From an archaeon (lineage in GTDB: Archaea > Nanobdellota > Nanobdellia > Woesearchaeales > WJKL01), in NCBI GenBank assembly GCA_020056025.1, contig JAGVIO010000181.1, positions 1 through 6,643 of the forward strand: a stretch of DNA of 6,643 bases, given 5' to 3'. The position numbers and the translations under genes are program-made. Positions 1 through 4,917 of the stretch are shown here, piece by piece. Each line of letters starts with the position of its first letter. The stretch's first letter is position 1. Below the pieces are notes generated by a model, which was not told the DNA's origin, did not search any database, and saw only the letters and a program-made list of their open reading frames with translations.

Positions 1-775
1 GCATTCCTGGAGCAAGCTCGTGGACCATGAACAGGCCCTGCTCTTTTCCAATCTTTCTGTGGTCTCTTTTCTCTGCTTCTTCTAAAAGTTTTAGATAATT
101 GTCCAGCTCTTTCTTTTCAGGGAATGAAATTCCGTAAACTCTCTGCAGCTGCTTGTTCTTAGAATCTCCGTGCCAGTAAGCTCCTGCTAATTTTGTCAGC
201 TTGACTGCTTTTATCATGCCTGATGAAGGAACATGCGGGCCTTTGCACAAATCAACAAATGAGCCTAAGGAATAGACCGAAATCTTATTCAATTCCCGTA
301 TCATCTCTAATTTGTATGGCTGGCCTTTGAAGATCTGCAGTGCTTCTTTTACTGAAATCTCCTGTCTTGCAAAAGGAAGATTCTCTTTTATTATCTTGTT
401 CATCTCTTCTTCAATCTTAGTGAGATCTTCTGGAGTGAAATTGTCTTTTACGTCAAAGTCATAATAGAATCCCTCTTCGACAGCAGGGCCTATTGCAAAT
501 TTTGTTTCTGGAAACAGCTTCTGTACAGCTGCTGCCAGGATATGCGAAGAGCTGTGCCTGAAAACATCAATTCCTTCTTTGTCTTTGAATGTGATTATTT
601 TTACTTCTGCATTTTCTGTGATTTCATGAGAAACATCAACCAATTCATTGTTGACAACTGCTGCAAGCGCTGCTTTTGCCAGCCTGTCACCTATCTTCTT
701 TGCTACATCCAGCGGAGTTATTAATTTTTCCTTAAAATCAATCTTGCTTTTGTCAGGAAGAGTTATTTTTATCAT
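1..775 (-). CDS. thrS: Threonyl-tRNA synthetase, N-terminal part (runs off window)
   Basis: Charges tRNA-Thr with threonine in the cytoplasm and hydrolyses mischarged Ser-tRNA-Thr. The 258 visible residues begin at ATG 775 (MIKITLPDKSKIDF). Residues 1-62 fit a TGS domain. Residues 63-225 fit the bacterial-type editing domain, with the HxxxH motif at H74/H78 (HSSSHILAAAV) and the CxGPH motif at C177/H181 (DLCKGPHVPSSG). These four residues match the zinc-site-like editing centre known from E. coli ThrRS, at almost the same numbering. The last residues, LFMVHELAPGM, mark the start of the class II catalytic core, which lies outside the window. Many euryarchaeal ThrRSs carry an unrelated D-aminoacyl-deacylase-like editing domain, so this is the bacterial architecture in an archaeal setting. 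The TATA box at 800-807 predicts transcription starting at or beside the ATG. The gene follows the HEPN gene on the same strand after a 34-nt gap. Confidence 0.95.
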   Translation of the reverse strand, partial: MIKITLPDKSKIDFKEKLITPLDVAKKIGDRLAKAALAAVVNNELVDVSHEITENAEVKIITFKDKEGIDVFRHSSSHILAAAVQKLFPETKFAIGPAVEEGFYYDFDVKDNFTPEDLTKIEEEMNKIIKENLPFARQEISVKEALQIFKGQPYKLEMIRELNKISVYSLGSFVDLCKGPHVPSSGMIKAVKLTKLAGAYWHGDSKNKQLQRVYGISFPEKKELDNYLKLLEEAEKRDHRKIGKEQGLFMVHELAPGM

Positions 776-799
776 CAATGATTGATTCAATAAGAGGAA

Positions 800-812
800 T
801 ATATAAAAGTTA
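800..812 (-). promoter_or_regulatory. Archaeal TATA box for thrS
   Basis: On the minus strand TTTATATA occupies 807-800. Its centre is about 28 nt before the ATG at 775, so the transcript would be leaderless or nearly so. The upstream recognition-element side overlaps the stop codon of the HEPN gene (812-810), so the two genes are packed tightly but thrS has its own promoter. A short perfect dyad, ATCAAT-G-ATTGAT, at 774-786 covers the start codon and may be chance. Confidence 0.6.
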
Positions 813-1301
813 TGGTTTGGTTAAATCAGATTCCTGCTCTTTTATTTTCTTCTTAAGCTCATCCTTCATTTTTTTGAGGTAAAGCCCAAACTGAAGCTCC
901 ACTTCTTTCCAATCATCCTGATTTATAGGAGAGCCATAATAATTTATTCCATTCCTTTTTGTCCTGACTTTCTCGAAGAAGTCCCAGCTGAATTCCAGTT
1001 CAGGATGTTTTTCACAAAGATATGCGAACAGGCACTGGTGATTATCTGTCTTGGTGCTGTCAAACCTCAGGAATGCCTCAACCAATTCATGAAGCGAATC
1101 ATAATAAAGCTTGTAGACACTATTCCATTTCTTGCTGTCTTTAGCCAGATTTTTCCTTAAGGATTCTCCTGATTCAATATCTCCTTCTGCAATCACAAGG
1201 CGGGATTTTATGTTCTCTAAGTCCAGGTCCTGGACAGCGATAAATTTACCGCATTTCTTGCATTTTTCAAAAGCTTCTTTTTGTGTGAGATATTCAGGCA
1301 T
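810..1301 (-). CDS. HEPN-like protein, candidate RNase toxin of an MNT-HEPN pair
   Basis: 163 residues. The mostly helical sequence has typical archaeal HEPN features: a helix around DSLHELVEAFLRF (69-81), NHQC (87-90), and near the C-terminus RTKRNGINYYG (113-123). Active HEPN RNases usually carry R-x4-6-H. Here R116-N117 is followed by Y121-Y122 where the histidine would be, a variant also seen in other HEPN proteins with an R-x4-Y form, so RNase activity is uncertain. C14 and C17 form a lone CxxC near the N-terminus, and residues 140-158 are lysine/glutamate-rich and may form a coiled coil. The start is supported by AAGGTGG upstream (1314-1308) and by an 8-bp overlap with the end of the preceding nucleotidyltransferase gene. 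In known MNT-HEPN systems the nucleotidyltransferase AMPylates a tyrosine in the HEPN motif; here that is inference. An alternative is a non-toxic, substrate-binding HEPN. Confidence 0.75.
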   Translation of the reverse strand: MPEYLTQKEAFEKCKKCGKFIAVQDLDLENIKSRLVIAEGDIESGESLRKNLAKDSKKWNSVYKLYYDSLHELVEAFLRFDSTKTDNHQCLFAYLCEKHPELEFSWDFFEKVRTKRNGINYYGSPINQDDWKEVELQFGLYLKKMKDELKKKIKEQESDLTKP

Positions 1302-1842
1302 TCATTTCCACCTTGATAAAGTCTAAATCTCCCTTAATGAGATTCCCTTTAATAATATTTCTTATTAAGCCAGGCCCAAACTTATTAAGTTCTCCCTTTG
1401 AATGGCATATGAAAAGCTGGATATCCCTATGAAGCTTTATTTCGTATTTTGCTATCTTCAAGCCTTCCGGGTTTCCATAGATGAACAGGTCAATATCGCT
1501 CCCATGGTACCAGTCTGACCTTGCAAAGCTTCCGAACAGGATTACAGATTTAGCCTTTGCCAAAGAAGACAGGTGGTTCAGCAGGCCGCTGTCATATAAC
1601 ATCCCCAATGCAAATATCCTTTTTTTATTCTGATATGCAGGGGATTCATAATTGCTGATATAATACGGCATCTTTCCCCTTTCTTTGATTCTCCTGACAA
1701 TGCCTTCCTTGATGAACGACTTAAGCCATTTGTCTGCCTTGCTTCTTGTAATCTTTGCTTCCTTAAGCACTTCTTCAAAATGCCACTGCCTTGTCGGATT
1801 TTCGAAGAACAGCTCCAAAACAATGTTGCCTTTGCTTTTCAT
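1294..1842 (-). CDS. Winged-helix/MNT nucleotidyltransferase fusion, candidate antitoxin and autorepressor
   Basis: 182 residues. Residues 5-62 form a winged helix-turn-helix: TRQWHFEEVLKEAKITRSKA, then a recognition helix around KWLKSFIKEGIV, then a basic wing KERGKMPYYIS. Residues 98-175 are a minimal nucleotidyltransferase with the exact GS-x10-DxD catalytic motif: G104-S105, D116 and D118 in ILFGSFARSDWYHGSDIDLFI (written in parts: ILFGSFARSD, WYHGSDIDLF). A third acidic residue is likely D140 in HRDIQLFI. In the MntA/HepT family this enzyme transfers AMP to its HEPN partner and neutralises it. The added DNA-binding domain and the palindrome just before its start suggest that it also represses its own operon. 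ATG 1842 is chosen because the TATA box centre lies about 28 nt upstream, giving a leaderless transcript. Its last codons contain the Shine-Dalgarno motif of the HEPN gene. Confidence 0.88.
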   Translation of the reverse strand: MKSKGNIVLELFFENPTRQWHFEEVLKEAKITRSKADKWLKSFIKEGIVRRIKERGKMPYYISNYESPAYQNKKRIFALGMLYDSGLLNHLSSLAKAKSVILFGSFARSDWYHGSDIDLFIYGNPEGLKIAKYEIKLHRDIQLFICHSKGELNKFGPGLIRNIIKGNLIKGDLDFIKVEMNA

Positions 1843-1844
1843 AA

Positions 1845-1865
1845 TAGTTTCTATAATAGAAACTA
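1845..1865. promoter_or_regulatory. Perfect 21-bp palindrome, probable operator of the MNT-HEPN operon
   Basis: Two perfect 10-bp arms (TAGTTTCTAT and ATAGAAACTA) flank a single central A. The element begins 3 bp before the ATG at 1842 and ends where the TATA box begins, so it fills the space between TATA box and predicted transcription start. A dimer of the winged-helix protein bound here would block RNA polymerase. Binding by that protein is inference. Confidence 0.7.
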
Positions 1866-1866
1866 A

Positions 1867-1880
1867 TATATTAATCTTTC
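1867..1880 (-). promoter_or_regulatory. TATA box and BRE of the MNT-HEPN operon
   Basis: On the minus strand TTAATATA occupies 1874-1867, preceded by GAAAGA, which resembles the archaeal B-recognition element. The box centre at about 1870 places transcription start at about 1844, beside the ATG at 1842. Confidence 0.55.
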
Positions 1881-1917
1881 GGTTTATGTTAGGAATTTGC
1901 TTTAAGAGAATTAAAAC

Positions 1918-2313
1918 CTATTTCTGATTCAGTAATTTTGCATACTGCTCAAATGCCCAGCCTGCCCTGTGCCACTGGCATTCGATTTTCTCAAACCAAT
2001 TAGGGCTTTCTGTCAGGATAGCTGCTGATTTTGGCAATTTTTCCCTGCCAAGCTCGAGGTGAAGATACTCTGGCTTTTCCTTGTAATGCCTTTCTCCCTG
2101 AAGCTCCATCACCTGGTCAATAAGAAATCCCAATTGAAATCTGGCTGAAGGCTTGTCAGTGAGCAGGCTCTTTATCCTTTCATAATTCTTTTTGCATATG
2201 TTTGTGTAATTGTCTGTTATCGCCATGCTTCCTGTCTGCGCATCAAAAATCACAAGCTTGACTTCATAGTAAGGGTTGAACATTGATTTTCCACATTGAT
2301 TACAGTTTGTCAT
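1918..2313 (-). CDS. Uncharacterised protein with N-terminal Cys motif, second gene of an unknown operon
   Basis: 131 residues from ATG 2313 (MTNCNQCGKSMFNPYYEV). A longer reading from GTG 2325 is possible, but that GTG is part of an AGGTGA Shine-Dalgarno motif (2327-2322) that sits 9 nt before ATG 2313, so the ATG is preferred. C4 and C7 form CxxCGK, and C40 (TNICKKNYERI) is the only other cysteine nearby before the second half, so a partial or shared zinc site is possible. The second half has the motifs LHLELGREKLPKSAA and a tryptophan-rich tail (NWFEK, CQWHRAGWAFEQYA). No family is recognised. The gene overlaps or abuts the stop codon of the upstream gene (TGA 2324-2322) and is surely cotranscribed with it. 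The MNT-HEPN operon follows after 75 bp with its own promoter. Confidence 0.75.
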   Translation of the reverse strand: MTNCNQCGKSMFNPYYEVKLVIFDAQTGSMAITDNYTNICKKNYERIKSLLTDKPSARFQLGFLIDQVMELQGERHYKEKPEYLHLELGREKLPKSAAILTESPNWFEKIECQWHRAGWAFEQYAKLLNQK

Positions 2314-2321
2314 TTTTTCAT

Positions 2322-2777
2322 TCACCTATCTTTCTGCGCCGCAGTAGATATATAATGCCTGTGCCTTGGATTTTCTATTTCTGTTTCCTGCACTGGCTCT
2401 TTATTTTCTCTCTGGATTATCTTCATGAACTGAGGATTGTCAAGATAAACTCCTCTTATCTCTACGATTTCTTTTGGCTTGATTAATGCAAGGCCTATCT
2501 TTGATTCAGCAACAGGCTCAAATTCCATTTTCCACGGCAGGATTATTTCCTGGACTGCGCCTTTTGAATGCTTCACAGCTTCAGATGTCCTGTGCAATTC
2601 ATAAAGAATATTTCTGTCTTCTGTTGGTTTTATCGGAACATACAAGCCAGTGACTTCAAGCGCAAGCCTGTCTGTCAGGCCTTGGCACATGCAGTAAGAT
2701 TTCAAAATGCCTTTTGCAAGGACATAATTCTGCTTCCATGCCTCGTCCTTGAATGTTGACCATCTTGATGTGTTCAT
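2322..2777 (-). CDS. Uncharacterised protein, first gene of an unknown operon
   Basis: 151 residues from ATG 2777 (MNTSRWSTFKDEAWKQNY). A GTG at 2786 would add three residues but again belongs to an AGGTGA Shine-Dalgarno motif (2788-2783), here 6 nt before the ATG. The N-terminal third is helical with C-M-C (SYCMCQGLTDRLALEV). The middle reads as beta-rich (GLYVPIKPTEDRN, EIILPWKMEFEPV, SKIGLALIKPKEIVEI). The C-terminus is charged and probably disordered (ENKEPVQETEIENPRHRH). There is no signal peptide or membrane segment. No family is recognised. It is the only first gene here with a clear untranslated leader (about 46 nt), which suggests translation control different from its leaderless neighbours. 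Confidence 0.75.
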   Translation of the reverse strand: MNTSRWSTFKDEAWKQNYVLAKGILKSYCMCQGLTDRLALEVTGLYVPIKPTEDRNILYELHRTSEAVKHSKGAVQEIILPWKMEFEPVAESKIGLALIKPKEIVEIRGVYLDNPQFMKIIQRENKEPVQETEIENPRHRHYISTAAQKDR

Positions 2778-2845
2778 TGGGTTCACCTATTCTGTTTTAA
2801 TCATTATCAAGCATCTCTGCTGTACTGTATGGTAAATATCACTTC

Positions 2846-2860
2846 TATATAAATGTTTCG
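2846..2860 (-). promoter_or_regulatory. TATA box and BRE of the unknown two-gene operon
   Basis: On the minus strand CGAAACATTTATATAG holds a strong archaeal promoter: the BRE-like CGAAAC (2860-2855) and TTTATATA (2853-2846). Transcription is predicted to start near 2823, leaving a leader of about 46 nt that ends in AGGTGA before ATG 2777. Confidence 0.65.
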
Positions 2861-2863
2861 ATT

Positions 2864-2889
2864 TTGTTGCTACTATATAGATACAACAA
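2864..2889. promoter_or_regulatory. Interrupted palindrome upstream of the unknown operon
   Basis: TTGTTG (2864-2869) and CAACAA (2884-2889) flank a palindromic core CTATATAG (2873-2880); all three share one centre, with 10 of 13 positions paired. It lies just upstream of the TATA box at 2846-2853, where an activator or repressor could bind. The CTATATAG core could also act as a weak TATA box in either direction. Confidence 0.35.
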
Positions 2890-3043
2890 TATTCATTTTC
2901 AATACAATCTTAAGGGCAGCAAAGGCAGCTGCTTCATCATTGTACATTGTGTCAAAAGAGCAAGAATAAGCCTTATCTAAAATGTGAAGTAAAAGAACTA
3001 TTATTAAAATCTTTCTGCCTTTTCCTGCTTTGTTTATAAACAA
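2873..3043 (-). CDS. Doubtful small ORF of 56 codons in the divergent intergenic region
   Basis: A minus-strand frame open from TTG 3043 to TAG 2873 encodes 56 residues. It includes a hydrophobic stretch (KILIIVLLLHIL) followed by DKAYSCSFDTMYNDEAAAFA and ALKIVLK. An internal ATG at M33 is also possible. Its composition is protein-like, but there is no clear promoter, ribosome site or family match, and an open frame of this length can arise by chance. It could be a decayed gene remnant. It is listed because nothing else explains 2890-3030. Confidence 0.2.
   Translation of the reverse strand: MFINKAGKGRKILIIVLLLHILDKAYSCSFDTMYNDEAAAFAALKIVLKMNIVVSI
3030..3043. promoter_or_regulatory. Perfect 14-bp palindrome (TTGTTTATAAACAA)
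   Basis: A perfect dyad about 40 bp upstream of the TATA box of the winged-helix gene. Its core TTTATAAA could itself be a TATA box, giving a start near 3063 and a leadered transcript covering ATG 3098. It could instead be an operator for the winged-helix protein. Its TTGTT/AACAA ends resemble those of the dyad at 2864-2889. Confidence 0.35.
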
Positions 3044-3074
3044 CCCGGTCCTTATTTAACATAACATAAAAATA

Positions 3075-3088
3075 GGAAAGTTTATATA
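3075..3088 (+). promoter_or_regulatory. TATA box and BRE of the winged-helix/nucleotidyltransferase operon
   Basis: GGAAAG (3075-3080) followed by TTTATATA (3081-3088) is a strong archaeal promoter. Its centre predicts transcription start near 3111, which is downstream of the first possible ATG (3098) and beside the second (3113). Confidence 0.65.
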
Positions 3089-3112
3089 GTAGTTAGTATG
3101 GATAATACAAAT

Positions 3113-3730
3113 ATGAAGGAAGAAACACTATTGCTGCTCCAGGGAAAGCATACTGTAGAGACAATCATGCATGCATTAAGCATATCCATGCAGGCTGCAA
3201 TCAACCTTGTATCGAAGCTGAAGAAAGAAGGCTATGCAACAACAAGCGGAGGAGGGAGGCAGAAGAGAATATACACCATAACGCCGTACAGGCAGGTAAA
3301 GCAGGAAAGGCCCGGAACATTTGACATAATAAACAGGTATTCAAAGATCAAGCTTGTTCCGCAGTTCAGGCATGTGCCTCATTCTAAGTACAGGGAAGAG
3401 GATGCATTGATAGATGCTGTAAAGACAAGGAGCTTCAGGACAGTGCTTGCGTCGCTTGCATTGTTCAGGCATATTAAAGACTGGAGCTACCTGCACAAGC
3501 TTGCGAAAGAGAGCATGCTTGAGGCAGAGACAGGGATGCTGTATGACATAGCAAGAAAAACAATATTGACAAAAAGGATGCCTGAAAAGATGTACAAGGC
3601 TTTACTCAAGAAAAGGCCAAGAAAAAAAAGATTATTGACACAATCAGAGTCAGATGATTTCAAGGAGATATCGAAAAAGTGGAACATATGGGTTCCATTC
3701 TCTAAAAAAGATATGGAGGAGATAAAATGA
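3113..3730 (+). CDS. Winged-helix protein, candidate AbiEi-like antitoxin/repressor
   Basis: 205 residues from ATG 3113 (MKEETLLLLQGKHTVETIMH). An upstream in-frame ATG at 3098 would give 210 residues, but it lies only about 10 nt after the TATA box and would not be in the main transcript, so 3113 is preferred. Residues 1-57 (numbered from 3113) are a winged helix: helices LLLLQGKHTVETIMHALS and MQAAINLVSKLKKEGY, then a glycine/arginine wing (SGGGRQKRIYTITPY). The rest is helical and strongly basic (ALIDAVKTRSFRTVLASLAL, KALLKKRPRKKRLL), with no recognised enzyme motif. In AbiE systems AbiEi has this general layout, an N-terminal DNA-binding domain plus a C-terminal neutralising domain, and represses the operon. 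Assignment rests on layout and partner, not on clear sequence identity. Its stop overlaps the next gene's start. Confidence 0.75.
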   Translation: MKEETLLLLQGKHTVETIMHALSISMQAAINLVSKLKKEGYATTSGGGRQKRIYTITPYRQVKQERPGTFDIINRYSKIKLVPQFRHVPHSKYREEDALIDAVKTRSFRTVLASLALFRHIKDWSYLHKLAKESMLEAETGMLYDIARKTILTKRMPEKMYKALLKKRPRKKRLLTQSESDDFKEISKKWNIWVPFSKKDMEEIK

Positions 3731-4350
3731 TAAATCTGGAAGATCAGAACAGCATGTTCAGGCTGATTTCTTCAAACCTGAGGAAAGACATTGAATGCTT
3801 TGCATTTGGCGGGACAGCGATGATGTATTACGGGTACAAGGACAGCACAAAAGACATTGACCTGCTGTTTGAGAAAGAGGATGACAGGAAAGAGTTCATA
3901 AGGGCAATAATGCTACTAGGCTACAGGGAGAAAAGCATAATGGGCATATATCCTTCAAAGATAGAAGGGTATGAAAAACCACTGATGTTCACAAGAGGGG
4001 ATGAGAGATTTGACCTTTTTGCCAAGAAAATATTCCATATCGAGCTGAGCAAGCCCATGATGGAAAGGTTCTACGAGAGGCATGACTACAAGGCAGGAAA
4101 GCATGCGCTAATCATAAAAGCAATGGCTAAAGAGGATATAGTGCTGCTGAAATCCGTGACAGAAAGGGAGAAGGACTTTGAGGATATACTGGCATTGTTC
4201 AAGAAAGGAAATATTGACTGGGACATAATTATAGATGAAGCAAAGAGCCAGAAGGACAGGTTTACGCTGCTTGACCTGGAAAAGACAATGCAAAAGCTTA
4301 AGGAAAAAATCTTTATCCCAAAAGAGACATTCAAAAAAGTGTACAGCTAA
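3727..4350 (+). CDS. AbiEii/DUF6036-like nucleotidyltransferase, candidate type IV toxin
   Basis: 207 residues. The nucleotidyltransferase-fold motif is FGGTAMMYYGYKDSTKDIDL: G28-G29 and metal-binding D43 and D45, with a third aspartate probably D96 (DERFDLFAKK). A later block, AKEDIVLLKSVTEREKDFED (134-153), matches the ExDhxxLKxxxxRxKDxxD pattern typical of AbiEii and DUF6036 relatives. In that wider group some members transfer nucleotides to tRNA 3' ends or other targets and arrest growth; the target here is unknown. ATG 3727 overlaps the stop of the winged-helix gene (ATGA), and GGAGG at 3715-3719 stands 7 nt before it, so the pair is translationally coupled. All catalytic residues seem present, so the enzyme is probably active. 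It is unrelated in detail to the MNT protein at 1294-1842. Confidence 0.85.
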   Translation: MINLEDQNSMFRLISSNLRKDIECFAFGGTAMMYYGYKDSTKDIDLLFEKEDDRKEFIRAIMLLGYREKSIMGIYPSKIEGYEKPLMFTRGDERFDLFAKKIFHIELSKPMMERFYERHDYKAGKHALIIKAMAKEDIVLLKSVTEREKDFEDILALFKKGNIDWDIIIDEAKSQKDRFTLLDLEKTMQKLKEKIFIPKETFKKVYS

Positions 4351-4421
4351 GTCTCTTTGTTGCAAAAAGGAAAGTATCAGCAAAATTTAAATCCAATTCT
4401 GCTCGTAAAATCCCAAAGCAT

Positions 4422-4433
4422 AAAATTTAAATA
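4422..4433 (+). promoter_or_regulatory. TATA box of the zinc-ribbon gene, with an upstream duplicate
   Basis: TTTAAATA at 4426-4433 is centred 26-27 nt before ATG 4456, which predicts a leaderless transcript. The 11-mer AAAATTTAAAT at 4422-4432 also occurs exactly 40 bp upstream at 4382-4392, so there may be two tandem promoters. The rest of 4351-4455 holds no other signal. Confidence 0.55.
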
Positions 4434-4455
4434 TAACAATAAGATTGAGAGAAAT

Positions 4456-4893
4456 ATGTTCATCAATAACAACAACAATGTGATAAAAGTGAATTGCAAA
4501 AGGTGCGGAAGGCCTGCTGTATCTACTGAATTTGTTCTTGACCCTATATATGGCATGCTTGTCTGCCCAACGTGCATAAAAGAAAGAAAATCAGGTGTTG
4601 CCAAGGCAGAGATCCAGCAGAATAAAAATAAGCAGCAAGAGCAGGCAAATGTACAGGCAGCAGCAAAAAACAAGCCAGCAGGATGGGACAAGGAAGATGA
4701 TTTCCTTGAAAGATCATACAAGAACAAGCAGGACAGCACAAAGGCTGCAACTGTTGAAAAGATTGACGACCAGAGAGTAAAGTACAGATGCACAAAGTGC
4801 CAGTTCAAGTTCACCTATGATTTCATAAGGAAATATCCAGGAACATGCCCTTACTGCCAGACTCCTGTATTATTTTCTCCGAACAATTTGTAA
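4456..4893 (+). CDS. Protein with two zinc ribbons joined by a low-complexity linker
   Basis: 145 residues from ATG 4456 (MFINNNNNVIKVNCKRCGRP). An open frame extends upstream to TTG 4357, but the TATA box at 4426-4433 fits ATG 4456. The N-terminal zinc ribbon uses C14/C17 (NCKRCGR) and C37/C40 (VCPTC). The C-terminal zinc ribbon uses C112/C115 (RCTKCQFKF) and C131/C134 (TCPYCQTP). Residues 45-105 are rich in Gln, Lys, Asn and Ala and are probably disordered. Such proteins in small archaeal genomes are usually unnamed; a role in binding nucleic acid or transcription or translation machinery is plausible but not shown. It lies after the nucleotidyltransferase module with its own promoter and converges on the next gene, 24 bp away. 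Confidence 0.8.
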   Translation: MFINNNNNVIKVNCKRCGRPAVSTEFVLDPIYGMLVCPTCIKERKSGVAKAEIQQNKNKQQEQANVQAAAKNKPAGWDKEDDFLERSYKNKQDSTKAATVEKIDDQRVKYRCTKCQFKFTYDFIRKYPGTCPYCQTPVLFSPNNL

Positions 4894-4917
4894 GAATTAG
4901 TTTTACCAGAAGAAACT

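Noticed and set aside
542..724. 60-codon plus-strand frame
   Set aside because: It lies fully antisense to the thrS coding frame, whose protein motifs are clear; no promoter or ribosome site precedes it.
2787..3097. CRISPR array or tRNA in the largest intergenic gap
   Set aside because: No regularly spaced repeats and no cloverleaf or TTCRANNC T-loop were found on either strand.
4422..4455. Upstream extension of the zinc-ribbon protein to TTG 4357
   Set aside because: It would place the TATA box inside the coding region; ATG 4456 lies at exactly the leaderless distance from that box.
4377..4814. 145-codon minus-strand frame with Cys- and Leu-rich protein
   Set aside because: It mirrors the zinc-ribbon gene and its leader; the opposite frame has four CxxC motifs and a fitting promoter.
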